From Hyaloperonospora brassicae (lineage: Eukaryota > Oomycota > Peronosporomycetes > Peronosporales > Peronosporaceae): a DNA stretch of 64,000 bases. The stretch's first letter is position 1, and each line of letters begins with the position of its first letter. The notes under the pieces are model-generated. The model did no database searches, was not told the DNA's origin, and saw only the letters and a list, made by a program, of their open reading frames with translations. Shown here in pieces: positions 36,681-48,149 of this stretch. A program made the translations under genes and the position numbers. The DNA is taken from assembly GCA_947650285.1 (NCBI GenBank), contig CANTFL010000320.1:434001-498000 (forward strand), written 5' to 3'.

Positions 36681-36904
36681 TCATGTCTAAGTAAATGTTT
36701 TGAGAAATTTATAACTTTCCTATCATGTACCTTATGCAATATGGACACATTTTGTCTCCCTCATCCTTGCCTTCTTGTGATCAATGATGTAAGATCGTTG
36801 TTGAAAGTGGTGCGAAAATATATATACCTCATCTGCCACCCGCAACATCGTAAACCGATTCTCTCGATTTTTCTGCCGTATGTAATTGTATAACAAACTT
36901 CTTC

Positions 36905-37790
36905 AATGTAGATTAAAAAAATCCCGTGTTGAAGTGTCATAGCCTTTCCACTTTACCAGAAGCTGTAGCTAAGTCCTGCTGGTGCTCGAAGAGAGTGGAC
37001 AGTTGTCATCCAAATTTTCTTCTTCTCTGTATTTACCGCACGCTCTAACTGGCCTCTCAACTATCCTCTAATAGGATTCCTTCGTCAAAAATAAATCGGT
37101 CGGTCTCGGCAAGTCCTGTCACCAACCTTTTTATAGGTCATTTATCGTTATCATCGATTTTCTTCAGGCGTGGAACATAAGCGACAGGGTAAAATTAATA
37201 CCCACTACGGTCGGGTAACTCGAACTAGAAAGCGAAGTCCTTCTTTCGTCGCATTATGCGAACCGGCTCATGCCATCGATGATACATGTTCTTCTTCAGT
37301 CCAGGATTCTATATTTTACATGAATAGCCGTACTTGATTCCCTTCGTCAAAGCTTGTATAAATAGCGCATAAACTCGTCCATCTTGTTGTCTATGCTCTA
37401 ACGTATGATTTGATCGTCTCTTTTGTATAATAGTTCGTCGTTTCGCCGGGCTTAATCTCTCATTATGATTTTTTTGCTATTCGAGCTTTCGCAAATACTT
37501 AATATTACTTAGCAAACATGAGCGCTATCTCTACTTGTAATGAAGACTCGCGTCGCCACATGACCGGGTCTGCTGAGCTTATTACTTTGCTTAATCCAAC
37601 TTATGTTAGCCAAATTGGTTCGGTCATTGTTTTAGTGTGTTGTGCACTATCCAACCATACATTAGGTATAGGTAGTCTCTCTTCTCTTATGGTCTCTAGC
37701 GGTATGAAACGCATGTACCAATCTTTCGGCGCTGCCGTCCCAGTATGCTTATAGAAAACCATTGACATACACGCGCATTATCTTGATCAT
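36905..37790 (-). pseudogene. pol: Integrase C-terminus and chromodomain-like end of element C
   Basis: On the minus strand, AYWDGSAERLVHAFHTARDH (about 37680-37740) is the end of the integrase core. GLKKNMYHRWHEP (about 37260-37295) corresponds to the GPY/F-type region, followed by ELPDRSGY.FYPVAYVPRLK (about 37170-37230) and DEGILLEDS. The terminal SGKVERL at about 36940 occupies the place of a chromodomain core (VKWKGY in relatives). These modules target and join the DNA copy to chromatin. Stops and frame changes are present. Confidence 0.65.
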
Positions 37791-37966
37791 AGTATTTACG
37801 CTATATTCTTTGTTTTCCGCGTGTTTGGGTTCTGAACCTCAACATAGCTTGAGAGTTATACCCCATCATCGTGGCGAAAGTATAAAGCTTTTACTCTCCA
37901 ATCTTAGGTCTCTATCATGTCAGATGCGTCCGGGAGCTCCAAAACTTCACAGATATTTCGAATACG

Positions 37967-38440
37967 TCAGCAGCTTTTATTTTTATCCGTTGCAAAAATA
38001 GCATTTGCAATCACGAACCCCGTGAAGTGATCTTGGAACATTAGCAGCGCAGTATTCCCTCGTCGGGTCGTTGGTGAAGGAACAACATAGTACATTAAGA
38101 CCATATTGAAAGTACGGTAGGATACGACATTCCCCGGCGAGTGTCCTCTCAAATGATGCGTGCGCTTGCTAGTACTGCAATCTTCACATGCCTGGATGTG
38201 TTTCGCTACATCGGCGTAGAGCCCGGTCCAGTAAAAGTTGAACTTCACTCTGTGGAGCGTCCTTACGATCCCTTGGTGTCCGCCTTCCACAGAGACATGA
38301 CAGTTAAGCAGAATCTCATCGATCAGAGTCGTTGGAATACCCAATCTTAACTTTAGATCTTCGTCCGTCAACTCCCTCATCTCACGACGCCGTCCTAGAG
38401 AGTAGAGTATATTGTCCTCGCTTAGTACGAATAGATCCAC
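37967..38440 (-). pseudogene. pol: Integrase zinc-binding and core start of element C (157-codon open block)
   Basis: Best preserved pol piece of the window. The HHCC zinc-binding module is visible as GGHQGIVRTLHRVKFNFYW followed by HIQACEDCSTSK; after it come GHSPGNVVSYRTFNMVLMYY and NTALLMFQDHFTGFVIANAI, the start of the catalytic core. The first catalytic Asp, normally in MD(H/F), appears replaced in VLMYYV, while the second, in LLMFQDHFTGF, is in place. The third catalytic residue (Glu) lies beyond the frame break at 37967. Confidence 0.8.
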
Positions 38441-38599
38441 GATTTCCCTGCGTAGCTAACTTGTCCATGTGTCAACTTGTCGAACTCGCCTCTAAGCAAC
38501 GTCTTAAGTGTTGAAGACTTCGCTTCGTCATCTTAAGATTTCAAGGCTCTTTCTCTGCGTTCAGCTTGTACGGCTAGCGGGTCGATATCGTAAATATTC

Positions 38600-39437
38600 G
38601 GCGATTATCGGCGCCAAAGCGCTTCTGTTAGGTGTTTAAGTACTCGTTGAGTCTCGGATCGCCGAGTGATCTTCTCGATTTCCTCCTGCATGTCTAGTTT
38701 CTTGAACAAAATTAACCTTTGGTCGTTCTGGTCCCGGTGTCTTCTCGCGCAGCTTGAGGTGTCCAGTTGTTCTCGGATGGGTTGATCAGCGAATTGGACC
38801 CGTCGAGTTTTGCCCTGCGTAGTTGCTGTCATCGTTGGCCGCTCTTTCTCTTCTTTCGACGGGAAAGGCTCAACAAGTAACCTCTTTTGTATGCGGTTAA
38901 GCTTCTGCATCCCGCTCAATAGTACTATGTCTTCCACCACTTGTCCCAGTTTTTCTCCAGCGCTTCGGTGGTCAGCGTATCTGCTGCTTCGTTGTAGCAC
39001 CGTATAACGTGCCAATACCGGACTGAGTTGAACTGGGCTACTAATTCGTCGTGACGCACTAACATCACATGTAACGAATCTTTCATGCATGCGATCACCC
39101 CCGCGCATTGCTATGCGAGCCTGGAGCCACCCAAGACAATTAAACCTAACACTTTTTTTCTGAAGCCGATTGTGTTCCGTAATCCATTTCTGTGTACTCT
39201 GCTAGGTTTACTGTCGTTTCCGACAGGTAAGCACTCGCGGCAATAACAATGTGTCATTCGGGCAATTTACTCCGTATCCACGAGCAACCTTCAAAACACC
39301 CGTGCTTCTCTGTCTTCGCGGATCCATCGAACGACAGTACAAAATCAACAAATTTTGGAGACACGCGCGCATACAGAAGCTCAGGATCTAGTCTGACGCT
39401 CGCTGAGTGTTTGGCAGGTGGAGCAAAGTGCCATAAC
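38600..39437 (-). pseudogene. Second RNase H module and linker of element C
   Basis: On the minus strand, FVLSFDGSAKTEKHG (about 39295-39340) carries the catalytic Asp of an additional, archaeal-like RNase H, followed by ASAYLSETTVNLAEYTEM (about 39205-39260) with the conserved Glu-containing AEY. The open block 38605-39108 (167 codons) covers the module's end and a basic linker (QGKTRRVQFADQPI). The Copia LTR at 39438 separates this from the first RNase H. Two RNase H modules per element has been reported for oomycete Gypsy elements. Confidence 0.7.
39433..39437. repeat. 5-bp target duplication ATAAC, left
   Basis: ATAAC directly before the TG of the Copia-type LTR; repeated at 39828-39832. 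Confidence 0.85.
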
Positions 39438-39827
39438 TGTAACGGGGCAGCCCGTTACATGGAATTGTCATTTAGAAGATAATGACAATAAAGAATATTA
39501 TGTTGAATATTCTTTGAACGATATCACCAAAGTGGTGATATTGAAGGGTCGACCAAAGAGTCTGCTCATTGGTTGATATCTTGATGATATCAATCCAACA
39601 ATCGCCGCAAGACGCGCGCAATGAGTGGTGACGAGACGTCACCATAGACTCAGTTATATTAGCATAATTAAGTTAAGTCAAACAGAGAGACAGTAGTTAA
39701 AAGACTCAATTATATTAATATAACAGTTCTGCTTTTACCTTACCTACGCTTCCTCGCTTGCCTTTTGTACGTCTGTCGGGGCACCCAAAACCCTTGCGTT
39801 AAGTTACGCAAGGGTGTGCCTGTTACA
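39438..39827. mobile_element. Copia-type solo LTR, copy 2 (390 bp), inserted in element C
   Basis: TGTAACGGGGCA...GGTGTGCCTGTTACA, flanked by ATAAC on both sides, which proves insertion followed by LTR-LTR deletion. About 97% identical by eye to copy 1 at 26287-26678; the differences include the terminal CCCCGTTACA, which is CTGTTACA here. It is the innermost layer of the nested stack. It lies between the first and second RNase H modules of C. Confidence 0.9.
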
Positions 39828-39832
39828 ATAAC
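39828..39832. repeat. 5-bp target duplication ATAAC, right
   Basis: Right partner of 39433-39437. Confidence 0.85.
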
Positions 39833-40464
39833 GACTTGTCGAGTGTGATAGATGGTGTGATGGAAGCTTGTAACAACAGGAGAGAAATTCACATCGTGTT
39901 CGCTCACTCTCTTGACCTTCAGATGATACGGGGAGAGTAATACAGCAAAGCTGAAGGCTCTTCCGTTCAATGCCTTGGACGTGAAGAGCCATTCCATTGT
40001 CGAGAATCGAATGTAGACGTGGATAACTTTCCCTGCGAGAAGCGTTTAAGTAATAATGAACAACCGAAACAAAGCTAGCACTTCGCGCTCCGCAGGGTGG
40101 TAATTGATCTCTCCTTCCTTCTACACTCGACCCCAAAACCGGACTGGGTGCAATATTCCGTCGGGCATATGCATCAACGTACTGACCAATGACCAATCAA
40201 TATCAAAATCGACCACAGGGAAGTCAGATGTGAAAATAAAGTGACGCAGGACTGGAACCTTGACGATTTGCTGTTGCAGCGCAGCGAAAGACGTGCGCGC
40301 CGACCTGGTTTACTTCTGACATGATATAGTCTTCTTTGAGTTAATACAGTGTTGCTCCATACACTGCCATGTTCTATGAAACGTCTGTAATAGTTAATCG
40401 CGCTGAGAAACGATTGCATCCCCTTTTTCGACGCTGGGAATGGCGACTCATCGAATTTCACAAG
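39833..40464 (-). pseudogene. First RNase H module of element C (degenerate)
   Basis: FPASKKGMQSFLSAINYYRRFI (opening of 40174-40461) is the RT-RNase H connection. MEWLFTSKALNGRAFSFAVL and SPYHLKVKRVSEHDVNFS (about 39870-39997) form the end of the first RNase H. The reading frame shifts at least twice. Confidence 0.7.
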
Positions 40465-41263
40465 TTAAGTCGGGTCGGCCGCAATGCTCTGTGCTATTAC
40501 TTTGTGCGATAGGAAATCCACTTGGGGCTGTACAAAGATGCTCTTTGTGAAGCTGATGCTAATTCGATACTCCGTGAAGCGTACCAGCAACCGGTAGAAT
40601 GTCGCTAAACATTCGTCGATGTTTTTGTCTCCAAAACATATATCTTCTACAAATGATCGTCGACAGAATACGGGGACGGCAATTGAGTCATCGGATTCGA
40701 CTGTGGCAAACATGCTGCTCGCCGGAACATTGACCAGAAGTCGCAACGGATCAGACTCGTTGAGTGCTCGATAGTCGGCTTCGAGTATTGTCAACGCTAG
40801 TCCTCCCAAGCCCAATTCGTCGAGCTCTGTGGTTTCGGTCGCACGCTTATTTGACGTCCATCTTCGAAAACCTTAATCTTGGTGGCGAAGTCTTGCCAAC
40901 CCTATTCGGCTGAACATACCCCCACAACGATAAGTTGTCGATTTGTTGGGAGATCATGGGAGCGGTTTTAAGTCAAAACGACATACACAACCACTCAAAT
41001 TACCCCAGGGCACATACAAACGCTGACACATGCCGCGCTCGGTCCGTCATCATTACTGGCTGAAATACACTGAACGCATCGAGCGAGCAAAGCCGCTGAT
41101 AGACGTCAAAATAGGTCAACCAATCGTCGACTAAGGGCCTTGCGTGTTCCATACTAGCCGTGACTGAATTGATTAGTTTATAATCGATGCATAACCCGAT
41201 GTCAGCGCCATTATTCTTTGGGACGATTACTATGGGCGATGCCCATGGACTCCGGGACAACAA
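40465..41263 (-). pseudogene. pol: Reverse transcriptase of element C (two open blocks)
   Basis: Block 41000-41263 contains RSPWASPIVIVPKNNGADIG, LCIDYKLINSVT and RARHVSAFVCALG. Block 40465-40815 contains VPVFCRRSFVEDICFGDKN and YRISISFTKSIFVQPQVDFL. Together these are the palm and fingers of Gypsy RT. The catalytic YxDD equivalent reads V-E-D (40642-40647), so the first metal-binding Asp is replaced by Glu. The PFGLKNA strip falls in the degraded gap between the two blocks. Confidence 0.85.
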
Positions 41264-42720
41264 AATCAGTCGTCCCTTGAATAGTCCCTTCAGCAGCTTG
41301 TACAGCTATAATAGGTGTTGTAGCAAAACCTGTCTGGTCCGTTGCCTGATAAGAATATGGGCTTAGACGTCGATATCGCACACTACTCCATATGATAAAG
41401 GTTATAGAGCGTTACCTCTGGAGAACATGATTCCTCGTGGATCTGCAATACACATATGAAATCTGCTAGTTAAGTGTCCGTGTGGTCAGTGAACACCACA
41501 TTAGCCCCGGTATAATTCATCTTATTTGTTGCGAAAAATCGGTGAGATTCGGTAAGAACGCGAGTTCTTGGGAATAATAGACTGAGCTAATGTCAATCTC
41601 GATATACTAGTAATTTGATGTACCGATTGGCGGATGCGTCGATGAAAATCTGTATTTTTCGCATCAACTTCCTTTGACGTAAACAGGAATAGGCGATCTA
41701 GGTCGCCAAATGGTGACCAAGTCCCTTCTATCGTCTTATAAGCTCCACCCCGCCTGTCGTCGAGTTAATCGGCGAAAGCTGTTCTGGTGTGAACTTAACT
41801 ATCTTCCGCGCATGACTCGTATATTTGAGCAGAATATCATGGGTCTATATCATCACCGTCACCCTCCGTCGATGCTGCTTAACGAAACTTTCCCCCGAAA
41901 GCAGTGTTAAATGACCTTCTTCCGGTGGTCGTTATGTTGCTCAGTAACGTGTTGCTTTTCGCATAGTGTACAAGCCCATCTAGGTCTATCTTGATCCACC
42001 TCCGATTCACTCCCGTGGTCATCGACGCCTCTGTCAGACGTATCTGGTATATCAATAAACATGATCATCCTGTCGTCATATGTAGGAGGTACTGTGTAGG
42101 CTCGCCGATAGACAGCAGGCGGGTGTTGAATCAATAATTCTGAACGCTGCTGTTGCTCTCTCTTCAGCAACCATCCGTAAACTACAATGTCATATGCTGA
42201 CACCAGTCGTAGATATACTTCGTCGCGTTAAGTCTGACGTAGCCGTCGTTTCGCGGTAGCACTTCGGGTGGTAGCCATAGAAAACTGACAAGTGCGCTGT
42301 ACAAGAACAATTTCTCGTCGAGACGTTCGTTAGCCGTACTCTCGCTGCCATCCCTTTTTTTGTATATCACGGTCGACAAGAGTGTGGATAGCCGACGGAT
42401 CCATAGCTCAAAAATGTTTTTGATGGATTGTTTTCGTTGCAACCGGGAATCTTTATACAATCGGCCCTTGACATCCAATGAGATTGCTAAGGCAATATCG
42501 AACTCATCTCCGTATGTCGTGTCATCGACTCATCTCTACGACCTCGCTAGAGGAATGGTGATGTTTTCTGAAAGTTTTTCTGTCGCGTTGAACTATTCCT
42601 TTTGGATGGTGGATGGTATCATGTAAACTGTCTCGAGGATGAGGTCCACCCCCGCATGATGCGGCATAATCGAGCTTCAATTTCGAAAAACACAGTTCAT
42701 CCAAGAAATAACTTCATCGT
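41264..42720 (-). pseudogene. Protease-RT linker of element C
   Basis: Two open minus-strand blocks (41907-42203, 98 codons; 42182-42478, 98 codons), charged and rich in Asp/Glu/Arg, with a WACTLCEKQH piece. They lie between the protease motif and RT, where this lineage carries a variable linker. No catalytic motif is visible in them. Confidence 0.45.
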
Positions 42721-42759
42721 TGTCCGTGCCGTGGTGATAGTTTTCGACGTTCCGGTTCC

Positions 42760-42900
42760 TTGGACATCAATTTTTTTAATTAGGGAGTTATCGTAATCGT
42801 ATCTTTTTAGCGAATGGGTCGCTAATAATCGAAATATTAGCTCCTGAATCCAGCAATAAATTAATTCAATCGTCGTTTTCAGCTCCCGTGAACAGCGCTC
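42760..42900 (-). pseudogene. pro: Aspartic protease active-site region of element C
   Basis: The minus strand reads INLLLDSGANISIISDPFAK; the D-S-G-A codons lie at 42839-42850. This is the retropepsin catalytic loop. The rest of the domain is not confidently traceable. Confidence 0.7.
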
Positions 42901-43075
42901 TCATCCGTACTCGTCGATCGAACTTTCTCGATAAAAAATATCCTAATCGGTTTCATAAATAGAAGATGTAGTTTTCGTCGCCCCCATCTTGGTACACGGC
43001 TGTCTGTTTGTGTCCATCCTTGCGATAGAATGGCCTTCACCATCGTCTCAATCGTCACATTCGATCTCCTCTTTT

Positions 43076-43108
43076 CTACACACACACACGCACACACACG
43101 CACACACA
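43076..43108. repeat. (CA)n microsatellite interrupted by G
   Basis: A run of ACACACAC and GCACACACAC units, about 33 bp, within C's gag region. Confidence 0.9.
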
Positions 43109-44312
43109 ATCGTCGGACGGTTGTTTGTCTTCAACAAAGGAAAATAAGTCGTTTGCTTCTACTGCTGTTTTAACTGACTGTGGTAGACCATAGTTATCCA
43201 ACCAAGTCAGAGTCGGCAATTCCGCTAGTTATGATGGTCCGACGAGTTAATGTTGTGGAGGACTTCTGGCACAGTAAATAAATCCATTGATGTCTTCCCA
43301 AATTTGACCAGCTTCTCGAAGCGTGCAAACAAATTGCACCGACTGACATCATGAACCTGGATAGTATATTTTTACCGCAGTCTGCAAAAAAGTAGCGTGT
43401 CCCATGGTACCGTATACACTGCACGTGCGACGCTTTCTTAATTAATCTGGAAATATTAGAAGCCCACTCTTTCGCACCGGTCGTACATCTTGTCCGACCA
43501 ATTTACAAGGGGTTTGTTTGCTCGAGTGTGATATTGACAGCCAACTAGGTTTTGTATATGACGTACCCCTGTTCCTGCTTTTAATCAGTCCAATTCAGAT
43601 CAGTAGCTGTAGTCACTCAGGTGTTTTTGTGCAGTTTCGTCACTTGACGAATTGTACAAAATCATTTTGCGGCTTCCTTTACGCCCATAGAGCGCTGCTC
43701 GCAAATATTTCGTGAATTCCAATATAAAAGTTACGCGTCGACTATAGTTGTAGTCACGGAATTTGTTTTAGCCCGACTGACCATGTCGGTCATCACCGTG
43801 ATTCTTTAAAAGGCTATTCGACAATCAACTCGGTTACTTTGGCAATCGTCAAAATATACATCCTGTATCGGTTTCTTCGACGAATATACCTTTTTTCTTC
43901 CTTCAGCTATACGGTGTCTCTTTGTAATGGGTACTAAGATTGTGCCTGGTGATCACTTGGTTAATCTGTTTTTCTCGCGTTTTGTCAAGCAATCGTTGAC
44001 TGATGATTATCCCTACGCGCTTAAAATCCTCGAGTCGTAGCGGATAGAAAAGGTGTATTAGGTCGTCGTCAATACAGTTTCACAGATAATGGTCGGAGTG
44101 GTCGGCATCATCTGCACCTCATAAGCTAATCCATTAGCAGATCCGTCCGTGTTTTGTTGCTCAGTAGCTATAGTAAATCTCACATGTGCTCGGGCTCACA
44201 ACACTGCCGAGTAATAGCTCGACCTGACGGATTGGTAGGACTACGAGCAGTAATAGTTCATAAATGCTTTGCTGAGCACCTTACACTTTTGCTGAAACCT
44301 CTTCAAACAATT

Positions 44313-45021
44313 TCAATACCAGCGGTTCGACACTTTGTCCAGGATTAGCAAAAAACGCTTGCACTTTTCATTTTGCGGTTGACACGTCCCATAAATCCCG
44401 TATGTGAGAATTATGATCCATGGCAAGGCAACGTCCCAACGGTAGCGATCCACCTCAAACCTGGCGATTTTGTCTAATGTCACGTGTGCGCGTATTTCCA
44501 TTACGGGACCTCTTTCAAGTTGAGCACTTTCGTAGCTGAACTGTCTGTTAATTTGTATTTCAACGCTTATCGGCCTCTTTTTTGTGACAAAATTCGCATT
44601 TTTGTCTTATTCATATTAGACATTACCTGTCGTATTTCCGTCGCCTTTCGATACATTGGTCGCGAGTTCTTTATCTCCGTGGAGTGCATGGTAGTGTGGC
44701 CATGTGTACATCACTTTGGAAAGGCGTGCCATTCATCCTGGTAAATACTCCAGGTTTTGGCTCTTGAAGTTTTGGTAGCGGCGTGTTCACCAGCTCCATG
44801 CAGTATACTTCTTGCTCACTTTTATCGAGGAGTGGTGCCGATCTATTTTCTTCCACGAGCACCATGTCCAACTGAATTTGACGGTTCAACGGATCGAGGG
44901 ACTTCGTTCTATCTTCCACTTCGAGCACCTCCTTCAGCTTCCGCTTCCCCTCGCCTAGACGCTCGTTACCAAGAAATATTTTAAGCCCGATATCATTAGC
45001 TTCTTGGGCACCATTCTGCAC
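44313..45021 (-). pseudogene. gag: gag of element C (degenerate)
   Basis: Block 44313-44501 starts MEIRAHVTLDKIARFEVDRY, then WDVALPWIIIL and CQPQNEKCKRFLLILDK. It lines up residue for residue with the D gag segment LEIRTHAPLGK...W...ALEWIKML...CKPQNDWCERFQLILGK (203-607). Block 44671-45021 (116 codons) lies N-terminal to it and is charged with likely coiled-coil content. Downstream gag (43200-44300) is decayed. Confidence 0.7.
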
Positions 45022-45143
45022 TAATGCCTCAATTTTTGCATAAGCAGCATTGTACTGTATGCTAGCTGTTCTAGAGAAATGCTGGTGACAAATAGCAATA
45101 GCTCATTGCCTAGGTTTGGCCACGTCGCTGTATAGGCTGCCTT

Positions 45144-46116
45144 TGGCTGCTAGTCAGCGCAGATGAGCTAGTACGTCGGTTGAATTCCCTTCGCGGTCCA
45201 CCACGTTAGTTTCAGTTGTGGACCTCGCCTAGATGAGTTTCTTCAACCACTCAGACCCTTTTCCAAAAGGCTGCATGATCCCATCATCTTCCTTTCCTCC
45301 AATCTTATGACCTCGTACCAATTGGTTGACGTCGAAATTGCCACGCTTTTACAGGTAACCATGAGCAGTAGACGTCCGACTATAGGCCTTATGGTGTACT
45401 TAGTCAAAGTCCCACTTTATCATCGCTTGACGAGTCTTTGTACAGTGTTGTCTATCGGGTCGTTGGCTCGCCGTTGGCGAGTCTTACGGTGATATCATCG
45501 ATTGGATCACCGGCTTGCCGATCGATGTATTTGGCGGTGATGCCGTCTGATGGGTACCTGAGCTTTTCGTGCGACGCTTCTTTAAAGCGGTGCCGTCTAT
45601 CGGGCCACCAGCTCGAAGTGCGACGAGACTATAATAAACGCCGTCTACTTTGTCACCGGCTCGCCATGCGAGGAGACTGATCTTTTGCTGGAAGGGAGTA
45701 TACCTTCCCGGGCCGACCTAACTTTCGGAACTTCCAATCTAGCCTTTTTAAAGCTACTCTCCTCGAGGATCGGCAACAGACATAATCTAGCCCACGCAGA
45801 AGCTTACCTATAAAGTATACACGTGTCTTCGACTTCGAAAATTCTGATCTGTATTGATTATCTTATAGTCTCTCCAATATCAAAGGGGCCTTGATTTATT
45901 CTCCTTCACTAATACCTTGTGGGATGGTCCAGCTATCATCTTGCTCTCACGTCGAGTATTACCTCGTCGAGTCTTAGCTCTCCGGGTTTCCTTCGTCGAG
46001 TCTTGTATCGTCGAGTCTTGGTTCATCGACTTCGGTGCCTTCCGACTATCCCCGTCAAGTCTCTTACTTTTGTACTCAAGTCAATGTAGGAAATACTACT
46101 TCCAAAATATCCTGCA
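45144..46116 (-). repeat. 5' LTR of element C (right copy)
   Basis: Matches 31545-32512. It starts near TGGCTGCTAGTCAGC and ends CCTGCA. It contains five or six stem-loop units (45414-45680), for example GGCTCGCCATGCGAGGAG, and a minisatellite (45950-46030). Coding of element B resumes shortly after 46116, which fixes the right boundary of the C insertion. Confidence 0.7.
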
Positions 46117-46670
46117 CCACATCAGCCATTTCCCTCGATTCTAGGTGGACATGACGCTGATCACTAACACTCCAACTTAGCAACCTATAATTATTGTCCC
46201 AATGCCACCGTCTACGGTGCCAAAGGCGAGAACCTCCTGGTGATCTGTTTTAACGGGTCAGCTTGTTTTAAACGGAAGAATGGTGCGTGCGGCACGATTG
46301 TGTGAAATATTCAGGATGATCTATTGTGGTTGCTGCGTTCGATTATGCGATGTTTTTAAGCATTGAATGCAACTGTGAACCGCGGTCTATTAATTGAATC
46401 GATATGTTGGGAAGACAAAATAGGGGAAGGATAATCGTATTGGTAAATCCCACTTGCTAATCGCCAGATACGGGTTAGGATCGATCGCAAGGCGCTGGGA
46501 TTACAGTTGTTACGAAACAAGTCAATGCAAAGACTTCAGTCGTGGAAAAAGAGCGGATTCCTACATACTAAACGGGAATGGAAATCAAGTGCAGATCAAT
46601 CAGCGAGCTTAGCTTTGCATCGGTAGACAGGCACATTCGTTACTTCTGACTGGGAAATGCAAAAATTGAT
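46117..46670 (+). pseudogene. Second RNase H module of element B
   Basis: Resumption of B's pol after element C. ENLLVICFNGSACFKRKNG (about 46225-46280) matches the FDGSA core of the added RNase H, but the catalytic Asp is Asn here (CFNGSA). RIDRKALGLQLLRNKSMQRL and KREWKSSADQSASLALHR (about 46475-46620) follow, matching the C-terminal part (KRDWN.SAD.LAS.AL in relatives). Confidence 0.75.
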
Positions 46671-46799
46671 ATTAATGAATTGATTGGATATGATAATAGT
46701 ACGAGAAAAAGAAAATCGAGTGACAGAGGAGGCTGCAATCACGTTATCAACGTTGCGAAGATATAGGAGGCCCGAGGTGTTACAGAAAGAAGTAGTGCA

Positions 46800-47870
46800 A
46801 CAGTTATAAATCAATCGGATACAACAGGCGCGAGAGGAGGAAGTTTAAATCGCGAACGTGAATAAAATGGGTCAATTATATATATAAATGAATAATGAAG
46901 ATGCGAAGATGTTATCTCGAATGATCCAAATTACGTAGTGGACGGGATTAAATTACTATTTTTCTGTTTCCATCGCCGTATTTATCGAATAATCACACAG
47001 AGATGACCCCTCGTGGTATTTGAATGGTTGCAAGAAGACGTTTTGCATCATTCTTACACAGGTCTGTAATGGGGCCACCAAGAGAGCTTAAGGCTTACCA
47101 GCGGGTTCGATTCAATTTCTTTTGGAGAGGTTAGTATCATAGCGTCTAACAGCATTTGGGCTAGTGTGGGGTTGTACTCTGCAAAGGGGCTACATTTAAA
47201 CTTGAGGGGGTCACCAGGTTATATGCAAGTCACATACCCGTCAAATGACTAAATGGATCACATATCCTCTCTTTATTAGTCTTCAAAAGAAATCACAGAA
47301 TTTATAATTCGGGTGCACCTGTTTTCGAAGTATGCAATGGATAAATCAAGCGCATCAGGAACGACAAGATCACTTGCTGAGAAATAAGAGGAGTGTTTGT
47401 TTACATAAGGTTTTATGCATTAGAAATAATACGTCATGATCAGGATTCCGGTTTCCTGTTAGATTTATTTTGAGCATCTAACAATGTCGCCGGACAGAAG
47501 AAACGTGCCACCATGGCTTATCGCCCTCAAGCGAATGGCACAGCAGAACGGATAATGCAGCCCTTAACTCGATTCATCAAGCTGTATGTCGGAGATGTAG
47601 AATAAAAGGATTGAAATGTAGACGCTGAGATATCTGAAGTTTCGATCAATAAGGCACAAGATCTTCTACGGAGAGACAATCCGTTTTACCTTATCCACGG
47701 CTGGGATCAAAAAATCGAAATTGGAGGCATCTCTACTAGTGGATCAAACCAAAACGTGTAATCTAGGTTTAAGGAGATGTCGATACAATATTAAGCGTCA
47801 GTAATAGCGATGTTGATAAACGGTGAATGAGCAGATCAAGATCGCGATCCGATATCAACATTTCGACATA
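46800..47870 (+). pseudogene. pol: Integrase of element B (degenerate)
   Basis: The HH part of the zinc-binding module survives as EDVLHHSYTGL..GHQ (about 47035-47075). A WMDHISSL piece (about 47250) retains the first catalytic Asp. The most telling strip is AYRPQANGTAERIMQPLTRF, then IKLYVGDVE (47517-47603), with the third catalytic residue Glu in TAER. NPFYLIHGWD (about 47672) follows. Many stops. Confidence 0.8.
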
Positions 47871-47879
47871 ATACATGTA

Positions 47880-48140
47880 TTATCCTGCACAACATAGGTT
47901 TGAATCGGTTCGGTGAGGAAACTTCGGGTACGGGAACGAAACGCTATATCCGGTACATTCCAAACATTTTTTTTGAGCGGTAATGGCAGATATTACAGCC
48001 ACTGTGGGAATCATAATGAGGATTTCACCCTTAGCTATTCTTGTGCACATTTAATGGATTTGACTTGCAGTAATTATTCTAAGGATTAGCCAAATGCATC
48101 ACTACCACGAGAACCACCCCAATATCCGCACAACATAGAG
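47880..48140 (-). repeat. Captured sequence inside the B integrase, homologous to 12755-13000
   Basis: Plus-strand anchors shared with 12765-12985 are ACATAGGTT, GGTTCGGTGAGG, TATATCCGGTA, TTTTTTTTGAG and ACTACCACGAGAACCAC versus ACTGCCCGAGGGAACCAC. On the minus strand the translation keeps KK.L..TGY...F.Y...PHRT. Integrase-like coding stops just before it and restarts after it with LHSDRVIDQM, so it interrupts pol. Confidence 0.55.
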
Positions 48141-48149
48141 TGTGCGATG

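Noticed and set aside
31540..46121. Target-site duplication for element C
   Set aside because: Flanks AAACA and CCACA share only three bases and the LTR ends are eroded, so no duplication is claimed. The same holds for A (TACTC versus CAGAA) and B.
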